Origin: Methylocystis sp.
Lineage (GTDB): Bacteria > Pseudomonadota > Alphaproteobacteria > Rhizobiales > Beijerinckiaceae
DNA length: 64,000 bases
Direction of reading: 5' to 3'
Assembly: GCA_020252485.1 (NCBI GenBank)
Contig: JADCCX010000013.1
Span: 1-64,000 of the forward strand
The number at the start of each line of letters is the position of its first letter. Within the stretch, counting starts at the first letter, position 1. The notes beneath the pieces were generated by a model. That model searched no databases and had not been told where the DNA came from. It saw only the letters and a list, made by a program, of their open reading frames with translations. Shown in pieces: positions 33,883-43,501 of the stretch. The position numbers and the translations under genes were made by a program.

Positions 33883-35724
33883 ATGGCGACCTTTCACGAC
33901 CGGGGCCAGCAATCCCTGCCTCTCGATATGCCGGGACAGGCCGATCCCGTCCGCCTGCGAGTCGATGCCGATGCTCCGACAGCGAAGCGCCCTGGCCGCA
34001 AGGAGCGGCTGAAATCGATCCTGCGCGACATGTTCTCCACCCGTCTCGACAAAAGCACGGCGCGTCTTGGCCTCGTGGCGGTCGCTTTCGTGGGCCTTTA
34101 CGGTCTCATCGGTGGCCGGCTCATCTACCTCGGCGTCAGGCAGGAGGAGCAGGAGACGGTGCGCAGCTCCGCGCGGAGCGCGATTTCGATCGCGAGGCCG
34201 ATGATCCTCGACCGCAATGGCGAGATGATGGCCTCCGACCTCCGGACCGTCTCCATCTTCGCGGAGCCGCACAAGATCGTCGACCGCGACGAGGCGGCCG
34301 AACTTCTCAACGCCGTCTTCCCCGAAATGACCGGAAGGGAATTGCGCGACAGGCTTTCGCCGCGCCGCGGCAACAGCCGCGCGAAATTCGCCTGGATCAA
34401 GCGCGAGGTGACGCCGGCGCAATGGGCGCAGGTCCATAGCCTCGGCATCCCCGGCATCGGCGTGGTGCCCGAGAACAAGCGCGTCTATCCCAACGGCAAC
34501 GTGGCGGCCCATGTGCTTGGCTTCGCCGACCTCGATAATGTCGGCATCGCGGGCATCGAGAAATGGATCGACTCGCAGGGCTTGAACGACCTCAAGGGCG
34601 CAGGCTTTGTCACCGAATCGCAGGATCTCAAGCCCGTTTCGCTGTCGATCGACCTCAGGGTCACGCATGCGATGCGCGACGAGATGCTGAAGGCGGTCAA
34701 CCGCTACAAGGCCAAGGCGGGCGCCGCGGCTCTCATGGATGTCGATACGGGTGAAATCATCGCCCATGTCTCGCTGCCGGATTACGACCCCAACCAGCCT
34801 GCGCTTGCCCAGAACGACAAGAACATCAACCGCCTGCAGGTCGGCGTCTTCGAAATGGGCTCCACCTTCAAGGCCCTGTCGACGGCGATGGCGCTGGACT
34901 CGGGCAAGTACAATCTCAATTCGACGCTCGATGCCCGCCAGCCGCTGCGCTACGGCAAGTTCAGGATCGGCGACTTCCACGGCAAGGGCCGCGTGCTGAC
35001 AGTCCCCGAGGTCTTCGTCTATTCGTCGAACATCGGCACGGCGCGCATGGCGCTCGGCGTCGGCGTCGAGGGCCACAAGGCGTTCCTGCGCAAGATGGGC
35101 CAGCTCGACCGGATGACGACGGAGCTTCCCGAGAGCTCCATGCCCCTCGTCCCGAAGAACTGGGGGGAGCTCAACACCATGACCATCTCTTTCGGCCATG
35201 GCCTGGCCGTCGCCCCGTTGCAGGCGCTGACGGCCACGGCGGCGCTGGTGAACGGCGGCCTCCTCATTCCCCCGACCTATATCAGGCGCACGCAGGAGGA
35301 AGCCGCGCTGGCCGCCAAGCGCGTCATCAAGCCGGAGACATCGGAAGCCATGCGCTACGTGATGCGTCTCAATGCCGAGAAGGGCAGCGCCGCCCGCGCA
35401 AATATTCCGGGCTATTATGTGGGCGGCAAGACCGGCACCTCCGAGAAGGTGGTGCGCGGCCGCTACTCCAAGGAAAAAGTGCTGACCTCCTTCATGGCGG
35501 TGATGCCGGCCGACAAGCCCCGCTATCTGCTGCTGACCATGCTCGACGAACCCGAAGGCGTGCCGGAGACCATGGGCCAGCGCACCTCCGGCTGGAATGC
35601 CGCGCCGACCTCGGGCTACATCATCGAGCGGATTGCGCCGATGCTCGACCTCACCCCGCGCTTCGAAGCTCCGGAGAAACCCTTCCCGGTCGTCTCGCGG
35701 CTGAATCCCTGGGGCATGCGGTGA
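33883..35724 (+). CDS. ftsI: Septal peptidoglycan transpeptidase FtsI (PBP3)
   Basis: A 613-residue class B penicillin-binding protein. One N-terminal membrane span (LGLVAVAFVGLYGLIGGRL, about residue 65) is followed by a pedestal domain and the transpeptidase domain with SxxK as GSTFKALSTAM, SxN as VFVYSSNIGTARM and KTG as GGKTGTSEKVV. It crosslinks septal peptidoglycan as the partner of FtsW. AGGAGG lies just before ATG 33883. It overlaps murE by four bases (GTGA). Confidence 0.96.
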   Translation: MATFHDRGQQSLPLDMPGQADPVRLRVDADAPTAKRPGRKERLKSILRDMFSTRLDKSTARLGLVAVAFVGLYGLIGGRLIYLGVRQEEQETVRSSARSAISIARPMILDRNGEMMASDLRTVSIFAEPHKIVDRDEAAELLNAVFPEMTGRELRDRLSPRRGNSRAKFAWIKREVTPAQWAQVHSLGIPGIGVVPENKRVYPNGNVAAHVLGFADLDNVGIAGIEKWIDSQGLNDLKGAGFVTESQDLKPVSLSIDLRVTHAMRDEMLKAVNRYKAKAGAAALMDVDTGEIIAHVSLPDYDPNQPALAQNDKNINRLQVGVFEMGSTFKALSTAMALDSGKYNLNSTLDARQPLRYGKFRIGDFHGKGRVLTVPEVFVYSSNIGTARMALGVGVEGHKAFLRKMGQLDRMTTELPESSMPLVPKNWGELNTMTISFGHGLAVAPLQALTATAALVNGGLLIPPTYIRRTQEEAALAAKRVIKPETSEAMRYVMRLNAEKGSAARANIPGYYVGGKTGTSEKVVRGRYSKEKVLTSFMAVMPADKPRYLLLTMLDEPEGVPETMGQRTSGWNAAPTSGYIIERIAPMLDLTPRFEAPEKPFPVVSRLNPWGMR

Positions 35725-37202
35725 AGCTGGGCGGCCTTCTTGCGCCAGCCCTGCTGCAATCCCGGCTATCCTCCGACATTGCCGCCCTTGACGTTGCAGG
35801 GCTGACGGCGGACAGCCGCAAGGTCATGCCAGGCACGCTTTTCTTCGCCATGCCCGGCAGCAAGGCCGATGGCCTGAGCTTCGCCGGCCAGGCCGTGGCG
35901 GCCGGTGCGTGCGCCATCGTCGCCGATCGCCAGCCCGAAACCGATCCCGGCGTTCCCGTGCTTGTCGCCCGGACAGAGGCGGGAGGCGCAAGGGCTGCGC
36001 TCGCCCATGCCGCCGCGCGCCTTTACCCCCGCCAGCCGGGCACGATCGTCGCGATCACCGGCACCAGCGGCAAGACCTCGGTCAGCGTCTTCACGCGCCA
36101 GCTTTGGCATGCGCTGGGCGTCCCGGGCGCGAGCCTGGGCACCATCGGCACCGTGACGCACAAGGGCGCGCGATACGGCTCCCTGACGACGCCCGATCCC
36201 GTCGAGCTGCACGAGACCTTGCAGCATCTCGCCGATGAGGGCGTGACGCATCTCGCCATGGAGGCTTCCTCGCATGGGCTCGATCAGCACCGCCTGGATG
36301 GCGCGCGCCTGAAGGCCTCGGCATTCCTGAATCTCTCGCGCGACCATCTCGATTATCATGGAACCATGCGGTCTTATTTTGCCGCCAAGATGGCGCTTTT
36401 CACCCGGCTTGCGCCGCAGGGTTCAACGGCGGTGATCGCGGGCGGGCAGCCCTGGCGGAGCGAGGCCGCCGCGGTCGCCAAGGCTGCCGGATTGAAACCT
36501 TTCATCGTTGGCAGGCGCGATGCTGATATTGCGATCACCTCGGCGAGGCGCGCTGCCCACGGACAGGATCTGACGTTCCGCATCCATGGCCGCAGCTACG
36601 ACGTCCATCTGCCGCTGATCGGCGCCTTTCAGGCATCGAATGCGCTGGCGGCTGCGGCGCTTTGCATTTCGACGGGCTCCGACGAGCGGGCGGTCATCGC
36701 GGCGCTCGCGAGCCTGCAGGGGGTCCCCGGCCGCCTCGAAAAGGTCGGCGAGGTTCACGGCGCGCCGGTGCTCGTGGATTACGCCCACAAGCCCGCCGCG
36801 CTGGCGACGGTTCTCGACATACTGAAACCCTATGCGACCGGCCGGCTGATCTCAGTCTTTGGCTGCGGCGGTGATCGCGACGCCGGCAAGCGCCCCATGA
36901 TGGGCCGCATCAGCGCCGATCGGGCCGATGTCACCATCGTCACCGACGACAATCCCCGCAGCGAGGAGCCGGCCCTGATCCGCAAGGCGATCCTCGCCGC
37001 CGCGCCCGGCGCCTGCGAGATTGGCGACCGCGCCGAGGCGATCGGGGCTGCCGTCGCGATGCTGAAACAGGGCGATGTTCTGGTGATTGCCGGCAAAGGC
37101 CATGAAGAAGGCCAGATCATTGGCAAGACGATTCTGCCTTTTTCGGATCATGCGGTGGCGCGGGCGGCCATCCTCAAGGCGGGAGGACAGGTGACAGGAT
37201 GA
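35721..37202 (+). CDS. murE: UDP-MurNAc-tripeptide ligase MurE
   Basis: A 493-residue Mur ligase adding the third residue to UDP-MurNAc-Ala-Glu. ATP loop ITGTSGKTSVSVFTRQL, EASSHGLDQHRLDG, and the meso-diaminopimelate-selecting motif DNPR in VTDDNPRSEEPALIRKAIL are present, so the substrate is meso-DAP as expected for a Gram-negative cell. A GTG start (35721) overlaps the ftsI stop. Its end overlaps murF by four bases. Confidence 0.96.
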   Translation: MKLGGLLAPALLQSRLSSDIAALDVAGLTADSRKVMPGTLFFAMPGSKADGLSFAGQAVAAGACAIVADRQPETDPGVPVLVARTEAGGARAALAHAAARLYPRQPGTIVAITGTSGKTSVSVFTRQLWHALGVPGASLGTIGTVTHKGARYGSLTTPDPVELHETLQHLADEGVTHLAMEASSHGLDQHRLDGARLKASAFLNLSRDHLDYHGTMRSYFAAKMALFTRLAPQGSTAVIAGGQPWRSEAAAVAKAAGLKPFIVGRRDADIAITSARRAAHGQDLTFRIHGRSYDVHLPLIGAFQASNALAAAALCISTGSDERAVIAALASLQGVPGRLEKVGEVHGAPVLVDYAHKPAALATVLDILKPYATGRLISVFGCGGDRDAGKRPMMGRISADRADVTIVTDDNPRSEEPALIRKAILAAAPGACEIGDRAEAIGAAVAMLKQGDVLVIAGKGHEEGQIIGKTILPFSDHAVARAAILKAGGQVTG

Positions 37203-38629
37203 ACGTGCTCTGGACCCATGAGGAGGTGCTGGACGGCCTTGGAGCCCGGGTCGCGGGCGCGCCGCCGCGCGCCATCTCCGGCATGTCGATCGATACGCGG
37301 ACGATCGAGCCGGGCGACCTTTTCTTCGCCCTGCAGGGCGAGAACCGGGACGGACATGCGTTCGTGCCGATGGCCTTCGAGAAGGGCGCTGCCGCAGCGG
37401 TCGTCACGGCCGAAAATGTCACCGCTCTCGGCGAGCTCGGCACGCTCTATGTCGTTGACGATCCTCTGAAGGCGATGGAGCGGCTTGGCCGCGCTTCGCG
37501 GGCGCGCATGGCCGGGCAGGCCGTTGCCGTCACCGGTTCGGTCGGCAAGACGAGCACGAAAGAGGCTTTGCGCCACGTGCTGGCGCGGCAGGGCGCGACG
37601 CATGCTTCTGTCGCCTCCTACAACAACCATTGGGGCGTGCCCCTGACTTTGGCCCGCATGCCGCGCGGGACAGAGTTCAGCGTCTTCGAAATCGGCATGA
37701 ATCACCCCTTCGAGATCCTGCCGCTCACCGGCATGGTGAAGCCGCATGTGGCGATCATCACCACGGTCGAGCCCGTGCATCTGGAGCATTTCAGGGCCGT
37801 CACCGGCATCGCCGACGCGAAGGGCGAAATCTTTTCGGGCCTGCTGCCGGGCGGCGCCGCGATCATCAACCGCGACAATCCGCATTACGAGCGGATGAAA
37901 GCGCACGCGGCCGCCTCGCAGGCGGGCCGAATCATCAGCTTCGGCGAACACGAGGCGGCCGATGTCCGCATGCTCAAGGTGGCGCTGACGCCGGATCGAT
38001 CCGCCGTCGACGCCCGCATCCACGGCCAGCCCGTGAGCTTCCTGGTGGGCGCTCCCGGCAAGCACATGGCCGTCAATGCGCTGGCGGTTCTGGCTGCGGC
38101 GCAAGCTCTCGGAGCGGACCTCGCCATCGCGGCGCTGTCGCTGGCGGATCTATCCGCTGGTTCCGGCCGAGGCCAGCGAACCGAATTGCAGGCGCCGGGC
38201 GGCGCCTTCACGCTGCTCGACGAGAGCTACAACGCCAATCCCGCCTCAATGCGCGCGTCGATGGCGCTGCTCGCACAGCTCGACGTGGGTCTGCGCGGCC
38301 GCAGGATCGCCATCCTCGGCGACATGCTGGAGCTTGGTCCGACCGGGCCGGATCTGCATCGCGCGCTTGCCGAGACGGTGCTGGAGCACAACCTCGATCT
38401 CGTCTTCTGCGCGGGGCCGCTCATGAAGAATCTCTGGCAGGCGCTGCCGGCAGAAAAGCGCGGCGGATACGCGCCGAGCGCCATTGAATTGCAGCCAGCC
38501 GTGCTTGACGTGATCCAGTCCGGCGACGCCGTGATGATCAAAGGCTCGCTTGGCAGCCGCATGGGGCCGATCGTGTCCGCGATAAAATCGCGGTATCCCG
38601 TTAACGCTTCAGAAACGATTCGCGCCTGA
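37199..38629 (+). CDS. murF: UDP-MurNAc-tripeptide D-Ala-D-Ala ligase MurF
   Basis: A 476-residue Mur ligase that adds D-Ala-D-Ala to complete the pentapeptide precursor. Motifs: [23 protein letters not shown] loop [39 protein letters not shown] and [20 protein letters not shown]. It starts inside the murE stop region (ATGA). After it comes an 82-base gap containing a palindrome before mraY. Confidence 0.96.
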   Translation: MNVLWTHEEVLDGLGARVAGAPPRAISGMSIDTRTIEPGDLFFALQGENRDGHAFVPMAFEKGAAAAVVTAENVTALGELGTLYVVDDPLKAMERLGRASRARMAGQAVAVTGSVGKTSTKEALRHVLARQGATHASVASYNNHWGVPLTLARMPRGTEFSVFEIGMNHPFEILPLTGMVKPHVAIITTVEPVHLEHFRAVTGIADAKGEIFSGLLPGGAAIINRDNPHYERMKAHAAASQAGRIISFGEHEAADVRMLKVALTPDRSAVDARIHGQPVSFLVGAPGKHMAVNALAVLAAAQALGADLAIAALSLADLSAGSGRGQRTELQAPGGAFTLLDESYNANPASMRASMALLAQLDVGLRGRRIAILGDMLELGPTGPDLHRALAETVLEHNLDLVFCAGPLMKNLWQALPAEKRGGYAPSAIELQPAVLDVIQSGDAVMIKGSLGSRMGPIVSAIKSRYPVNASETIRA

Positions 38630-38682
38630 TCTGCTGACACTGAAGCGTGTTTCTTCTTCCGCTGTTTCCGGCAAGAGCCTGG

Positions 38683-38694
38683 AACCGGCCGGTT
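38683..38694. promoter_or_regulatory. Perfect 12-base palindrome between murF and mraY
   Basis: AACCGGCCGGTT lies in the only sizeable gap (82 bases) inside the murE-murC run, 18 bases before the mraY start. It could be a binding site or part of an mRNA hairpin affecting mraY translation. There is no direct evidence for function; GC-rich palindromes of this size can occur by chance. Confidence 0.35.
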
Positions 38695-38711
38695 ACCGCA
38701 AGGACTGCCCG

Positions 38712-39812
38712 ATGCTCTTCTGGCTCGCCGATTTCTCGTCATCCATCGGCGCATTCAACGTGTTCCGCTACCTCACGTTCCGGACCGCTGGCGCAACCGC
38801 CACGGGCCTCGCCTTCGTCTTTTTCTTCGGCCCCACGATCATCGGTTTCCTGAAGATCAAGCAGGGCAGGGGGCAGCCGATCCGCGAGGATGGGCCGGCC
38901 ACCCATCTTCTCACCAAGAAAGGGACGCCCACCATGGGCGGCCTGATGATCCTTTCGGGCTTCCTGTTCTCGGCATTGCTGTGGATGAATTGGACGAATC
39001 CCTTCGTCTGGATCGTGCTCCTGGTGACGGTCAGCTTCGGCGCGATCGGTTTCTATGACGATTTCCTCAAGGTGACGAAACAGAGCCATGCCGGCTTCTC
39101 CGGCAAGGCGCGGCTCGCCATCGAGTTCGTGATCGCGGCGCTCGCGGCCTATCTGATCAGCCGCTACACGATCAATCCGCCCGGCGCGCCGACGCTGTCC
39201 ACCTCGCTGGCCTTCCCGGTGCTGAAGGACGCGCTTGTAAATCTCGGCGTCTTCTATGTGGCGTTCGGGGCATTGGTTATCGTCGGCGCGGGGAATGCCG
39301 TGAATCTGACCGACGGCCTCGACGGCCTCGCGATCGTGCCGGTGATGGTTGCCTCCGCCACTTTCGCGCTGATCGCCTATCTCTCGGGCAACTTCGTCTT
39401 CGCGACCTATCTGCAGATCCAGTTCGTGCCGGGCACCGGCGAACTGGCGGTGCTGTGCGGCGCGATGATCGGCGCGGGCCTGGGCTTCCTCTGGTACAAT
39501 GCCCCCCCGGCGCAGATCTTCATGGGCGATACCGGATCGCTGGCGCTGGGCGGCATGCTCGGCACCATCGCTGTGGTGACCAAGCACGAGATCGTCTTTG
39601 CGATCGTCGGCGGCATCTTCGTGCTGGAAGCCCTGTCGGTGATCATCCAGGTTGCATCGTTCAAGCTGACCGGCAAGCGCGTCTTCAAGATGGCGCCCAT
39701 TCACCACCATTTCGAAAAGCTGGGCTGGACGGAGCCGCAGGTGGTCATCCGCTTCTGGATCATCGCCGTGGTGCTGGCCCTCGTCGGGCTATCCACCCTG
39801 AAGCTCAGGTGA
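38712..39812 (+). CDS. mraY: Phospho-MurNAc-pentapeptide transferase MraY
   Basis: A 366-residue integral membrane enzyme with ten hydrophobic helices that makes lipid I from UDP-MurNAc-pentapeptide and undecaprenyl phosphate. Motifs: [71 protein letters not shown] and [19 protein letters not shown]. Length is standard. AAGGA precedes the ATG. murD follows after four bases. Confidence 0.97.
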   Translation: MLFWLADFSSSIGAFNVFRYLTFRTAGATATGLAFVFFFGPTIIGFLKIKQGRGQPIREDGPATHLLTKKGTPTMGGLMILSGFLFSALLWMNWTNPFVWIVLLVTVSFGAIGFYDDFLKVTKQSHAGFSGKARLAIEFVIAALAAYLISRYTINPPGAPTLSTSLAFPVLKDALVNLGVFYVAFGALVIVGAGNAVNLTDGLDGLAIVPVMVASATFALIAYLSGNFVFATYLQIQFVPGTGELAVLCGAMIGAGLGFLWYNAPPAQIFMGDTGSLALGGMLGTIAVVTKHEIVFAIVGGIFVLEALSVIIQVASFKLTGKRVFKMAPIHHHFEKLGWTEPQVVIRFWIIAVVLALVGLSTLKLR

Positions 39813-39816
39813 GCGA

Positions 39817-41202
39817 ATGACGCCGGCCACCTCCTTCGCGGGCAGGAATGTCGCCCTCTTCGGGCTCGGCGGCTCAGGCATCGCAACGGCGCGGGCGTTG
39901 GCGGCGGGCGGCGCAACCGTGCATTGCTGGGACGACAATCAGGCCAGCCGTGACAAGGCGGCAGCGGCCGGGTTGCAGGTCCTAGACCTGAACAGCGCTG
40001 AATGGAGCGCGTTTTCCGCGCTCATTCTCGCGCCGGGCGTGCCGCTGACCCATCCCGAGCCGCATTGGACAGTTGTGAAGGCGCTGGCGGCCGGCACAGA
40101 GATCATCGGCGATATCGAGATCTTCTTCCGCGAGCGGGCGAAGATCGCGCCCGGCGCACCCGTCGTCTGCATCACCGGCACCAATGGCAAATCGACCACC
40201 ACGGCGCTCATCGCCCATCTCCTGCGGAGCGTCGGGCGCGACGCGCAGATGGGCGGCAACATCGGCACCGCCATTCTCGACCTGGAGCCGCCGGCCCCAA
40301 ACCGCGTGCATGTGATCGAAGTCAGCTCCTTCCAGATCGATCTCACGCCTTCGATGGCGCCGACCATCGGCGTGCAGATCAATCTGACGCCCGACCATCT
40401 CGACCGCCACGGCACCATGGAGGAATACGCCGCCATCAAGGAGCGGGTCGTCGCCCTTGCGGAGATCGCGATCTGCGGCGTCGATGACCCCTGGTCGAAG
40501 GCGATGGCGGACCGGCGCCGCGCATCGGGGCGCGAACTGGTGCGGATATCGACCGGCAACCTCCCGACCGGCATCGTGGCGCGCGGCGGCATGATCAGCC
40601 GCATGGAAGGCGGCGAGGAATTCGTGCTCGCAAGCCTGCGCAACGTCAGCAGCCTGCGCGGGACGCATAACGCCCAGAATGCGGCAGCCGCCGTTGCGGC
40701 GGTGCTGGCGCTCGGCATGGCGCCCGAGGCCTTGCAGCGCGGCCTCGACAGCTATCTGTCGCTGCCGCATCGCATGGAGCAGATCGGCAGCGTGGGGCGC
40801 GTCGTCTTCATCAATGACAGCAAGGCGACCAATGCGGATTCGACCCGCGGAGCGCTTTCGGGCGCGGAAGGCCTGTATTGGATCCTCGGCGGCAAGGCGA
40901 AGGAAGGCGGCATCGAGCCTTTGCGTTCGTTTTTCCCCGCCGTCGCCAGGGCCTATCTGATCGGCCAGGCGGCGGAGCTTTTCGCGTCGGCGCTGGAGGG
41001 GGCCGTTCCCTTCGACCGCTGCGGCACGCTGGACGTGGCCGTCAGCCGCGCCGCCGCCGATGCCGAGGCCAGCGCCTTTCCGCATCCGGCCGTGCTGTTG
41101 TCGCCAGCCTGCGCCTCTTACGACCAGTACCGCAGCTTCGAACATCGCGGGGCGCATTTCCGAGACCTCGTCGCCGGCCTGCCCGGCTTCCAGCCCGTCT
41201 AG
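39817..41202 (+). CDS. murD: UDP-MurNAc-alanine D-glutamate ligase MurD
   Basis: A 461-residue Mur ligase adding D-glutamate to UDP-MurNAc-L-alanine. Motifs: NVALFGLGGSGIATARALAA, the ATP loop VCITGTNGKSTTTALIAHLL, VIEVSSFQIDLTPSMAP, LTPDHLDRHGTMEEYAAIK and VVFINDSKATNADSTRGAL. It starts four bases after mraY and is followed by ftsW after 17 bases. Confidence 0.96.
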   Translation: MTPATSFAGRNVALFGLGGSGIATARALAAGGATVHCWDDNQASRDKAAAAGLQVLDLNSAEWSAFSALILAPGVPLTHPEPHWTVVKALAAGTEIIGDIEIFFRERAKIAPGAPVVCITGTNGKSTTTALIAHLLRSVGRDAQMGGNIGTAILDLEPPAPNRVHVIEVSSFQIDLTPSMAPTIGVQINLTPDHLDRHGTMEEYAAIKERVVALAEIAICGVDDPWSKAMADRRRASGRELVRISTGNLPTGIVARGGMISRMEGGEEFVLASLRNVSSLRGTHNAQNAAAAVAAVLALGMAPEALQRGLDSYLSLPHRMEQIGSVGRVVFINDSKATNADSTRGALSGAEGLYWILGGKAKEGGIEPLRSFFPAVARAYLIGQAAELFASALEGAVPFDRCGTLDVAVSRAAADAEASAFPHPAVLLSPACASYDQYRSFEHRGAHFRDLVAGLPGFQPV

Positions 41203-41219
41203 CCTGAGGAGTTCAAGCC

Positions 41220-42389
41220 ATGGCGTCACGCGCAGAAACCGGCCTGATCAACAACTGGCTGTGGACCGTCGACCGCCAGCTGATCACCGCCATCGGGGCG
41301 CTGATGATCTGCGGCCTTGTCTTCGGGCTCGCCGCCAGCCCGGCAGTCGCCGAGCGCCTGGGGCTTTCCACCTTCCATTTCGTGCACCGGCAGGCGCTCT
41401 ATCTGATCCCCGCCATCGCCGTCATGTTGATGGTCAGCTTTCTCAGCCCCCGCTACATCCGGCGTCTCGCGCTGCTGATCCTCGTGGCCGGCATGGCGAT
41501 GGTGGCGGCCACGATCTTCACCGGAGCCGAGATCAAGGGCGCGCGCCGCTGGATCAACCTGCCGTCGCCTTTGGGCGCCATCCAGCCATCGGAATTCGTG
41601 AAGCCGGCTTTCGTCATCGTGGCGGCCTGGGCCTTCTCGGAGGGCGCCAAACGGACCGACATGCCAGGTACGCTGCTTGCCATCCTGCTGCTGCCAGCCA
41701 CCATCGTTCCACTCATCCTGCAGCCCGATATTGGCCAGACGATGCTGATCGCCATCGTCTGGTGCGGCCTGTTCTTCCTGGCCGGTCTGCACATCCTCTG
41801 GGTTTTCGGCCTGCTCGGCCTGGGGGCAGGCGGCATTCTGCTCGCCTACAAGCTGGTTCCCCATGTCACCAAGCGCGTGAACCGCTTCTTCGATGACAAG
41901 GGCACACAGGACAGCTTTCAGGTCGATGCGGCGCTCGAGAGCTTCGTCTCGGGCGGCTTCTTCGGCAAGGGTCCAGGTGAGGGCACGGTCAAGCGCTACC
42001 TCCCCGATGCGCATACGGATTTCATTTTTGCCGTCACCGGCGAGGAGTTCGGCCTGATCGTCTGCGTCGGGCTCGTCGCCCTCTTCGCCTTCATCGTGCT
42101 CCGTTCGCTCTGGCTGGCGGGACGCACGCCCGATCCCTTCTGCCGCTTCGCGGCGGTGGGCCTCGCCATGCTCTTCGGCGTGCAGAGCGCCATCAATATG
42201 GCCGTGAACCTCCATCTCATGCCGCCGAAGGGCATGACGCTGCCCTTCATCTCCTATGGCGGCTCATCGCTCCTGAGCCTCGCGATCGGCATGGGCTTCC
42301 TGATCGCCGTCACGCGCAAGCGCCCGCGCGCCGAGACGCAACTCCCCGAAAGCCCTGCCTACGGGCAAACCTCGGCGGGCGCTGCCTGA
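41220..42389 (+). CDS. ftsW: Septal SEDS glycosyltransferase FtsW
   Basis: A 389-residue polytopic protein of the SEDS family with about ten membrane helices. It polymerises lipid II at the septum together with FtsI. Motifs: IKGARRWINLPSPLGAIQPS, EFVKPAFVIVAAWAFSEGAK, LLQPDIGQTMLI-type region, AHTDFIFAVTGEEFGLI and GMTLPFISYGGSSLLSLAIG. Its stop overlaps the murG ATG by one base (TGATG). Confidence 0.96.
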   Translation: MASRAETGLINNWLWTVDRQLITAIGALMICGLVFGLAASPAVAERLGLSTFHFVHRQALYLIPAIAVMLMVSFLSPRYIRRLALLILVAGMAMVAATIFTGAEIKGARRWINLPSPLGAIQPSEFVKPAFVIVAAWAFSEGAKRTDMPGTLLAILLLPATIVPLILQPDIGQTMLIAIVWCGLFFLAGLHILWVFGLLGLGAGGILLAYKLVPHVTKRVNRFFDDKGTQDSFQVDAALESFVSGGFFGKGPGEGTVKRYLPDAHTDFIFAVTGEEFGLIVCVGLVALFAFIVLRSLWLAGRTPDPFCRFAAVGLAMLFGVQSAINMAVNLHLMPPKGMTLPFISYGGSSLLSLAIGMGFLIAVTRKRPRAETQLPESPAYGQTSAGAA

Positions 42390-43483
42390 TGGGGCCCATC
42401 GTCCTTGCGGCGGGCGGCACCGGCGGGCATCTCTTCCCGGCTGAATCGCTGGCGCGCGAATTGAAGGCGCGCGGCTTGCCGGCCGTGCTCATATCCGATG
42501 ATCGTGTGACCGAGTTTGCTGCCACCTTTCCGGCCGATGCCATCCATCAGGTGACGTCCGGAACCGTGACGGGCCAGGGACTCCCCGGCAAGATCAAGGG
42601 GGTGATCGCGCTCGGGCAGGGGATCCTCGAATGCCGCCGCCTTCTGGCGACGCTGAAGCCGGCCGTCGTGGTCGGCTTCGGCGGTTATCCTACCGTGCCG
42701 CCGATGCTCGCCGCCACCTTTGCCGGCATCCCCACCGTGCTCCACGAGCAGAATGCGGTGATGGGCCGCGCCAACCGCTTCCTGTCGAAGCGCGTCAGCC
42801 GCGTGGCGACGGGCTTCCCGATCGGCGGGGGCGGCATTCATGTGGGCAATCCCGTCCGCCAGAGCGTGATCAATGCGGCCCTTTTGCCGATGCCGTTGAT
42901 CGAAAGCGGCGGAATCCTCAACCTGCTGGTCTTCGGCGGCAGTCAGGGTGCGCGGATCATGGGCGAGATCGTCCCTCCCGCGCTGGCGCTTCTGCCGCTG
43001 GAGAAGCGGGCGCGCCTCAAGGTGACCCAACAGGTGCGGCAGGAGGACCTGGACTCCGTGCGCGCCGAATACGCAAGGCTTGGCGTCGCTGCGGAATGCA
43101 GCCCGTTCTTCCGAGATCTCCCGGAGCGCATGGCGGGAAGCCATCTCGTGATTGCCCGAGCAGGCGCCTCGACCGTGGCGGAGCTCTGCGTTATCGGCCG
43201 TGCGTCGATCCTCGTGCCGCTGCCCGGCGCGCTCGATCAGGATCAGGCGGCGAATGCCGCCATCGTCGCCGCTGCGGGCGGGGCGGAGGTCATGCGGCAG
43301 GGCAGCCAGTTCACGCCGCCGCTGCTGGCGGAGCGCCTGTCGGCCTTCCTCGACGGGCCGGAAACGCTGGCCGCGATGGGCGCGAAGGCCCATGCCATCG
43401 GGATCCACGATGCGGCCTCAAGGCTCGCCGATGTCGTTCTCGATGTTGCAGGCGCGGCCAAATCCGGTCATGCCACAACCTGA
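42389..43483 (+). CDS. murG: Lipid II synthase MurG
   Basis: A 364-residue GT-B glycosyltransferase adding GlcNAc to lipid I on the inner face of the membrane. Motifs: VLAAGGTGGHLFPAESLARE, VVGFGGYPTVPPMLAA, VLHEQNAVMGRANRFLSKR, LLVFGGSQGARIMGEIVPPA and LVIARAGASTVAELCVIGRA with the donor-binding DQDQAANA. It follows ftsW with a one-base overlap. Confidence 0.96.
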   Translation: MGPIVLAAGGTGGHLFPAESLARELKARGLPAVLISDDRVTEFAATFPADAIHQVTSGTVTGQGLPGKIKGVIALGQGILECRRLLATLKPAVVVGFGGYPTVPPMLAATFAGIPTVLHEQNAVMGRANRFLSKRVSRVATGFPIGGGGIHVGNPVRQSVINAALLPMPLIESGGILNLLVFGGSQGARIMGEIVPPALALLPLEKRARLKVTQQVRQEDLDSVRAEYARLGVAAECSPFFRDLPERMAGSHLVIARAGASTVAELCVIGRASILVPLPGALDQDQAANAAIVAAAGGAEVMRQGSQFTPPLLAERLSAFLDGPETLAAMGAKAHAIGIHDAASRLADVVLDVAGAAKSGHATT

Positions 43484-43501
43484 ATCCCGGAGACGACCCC
43501 C

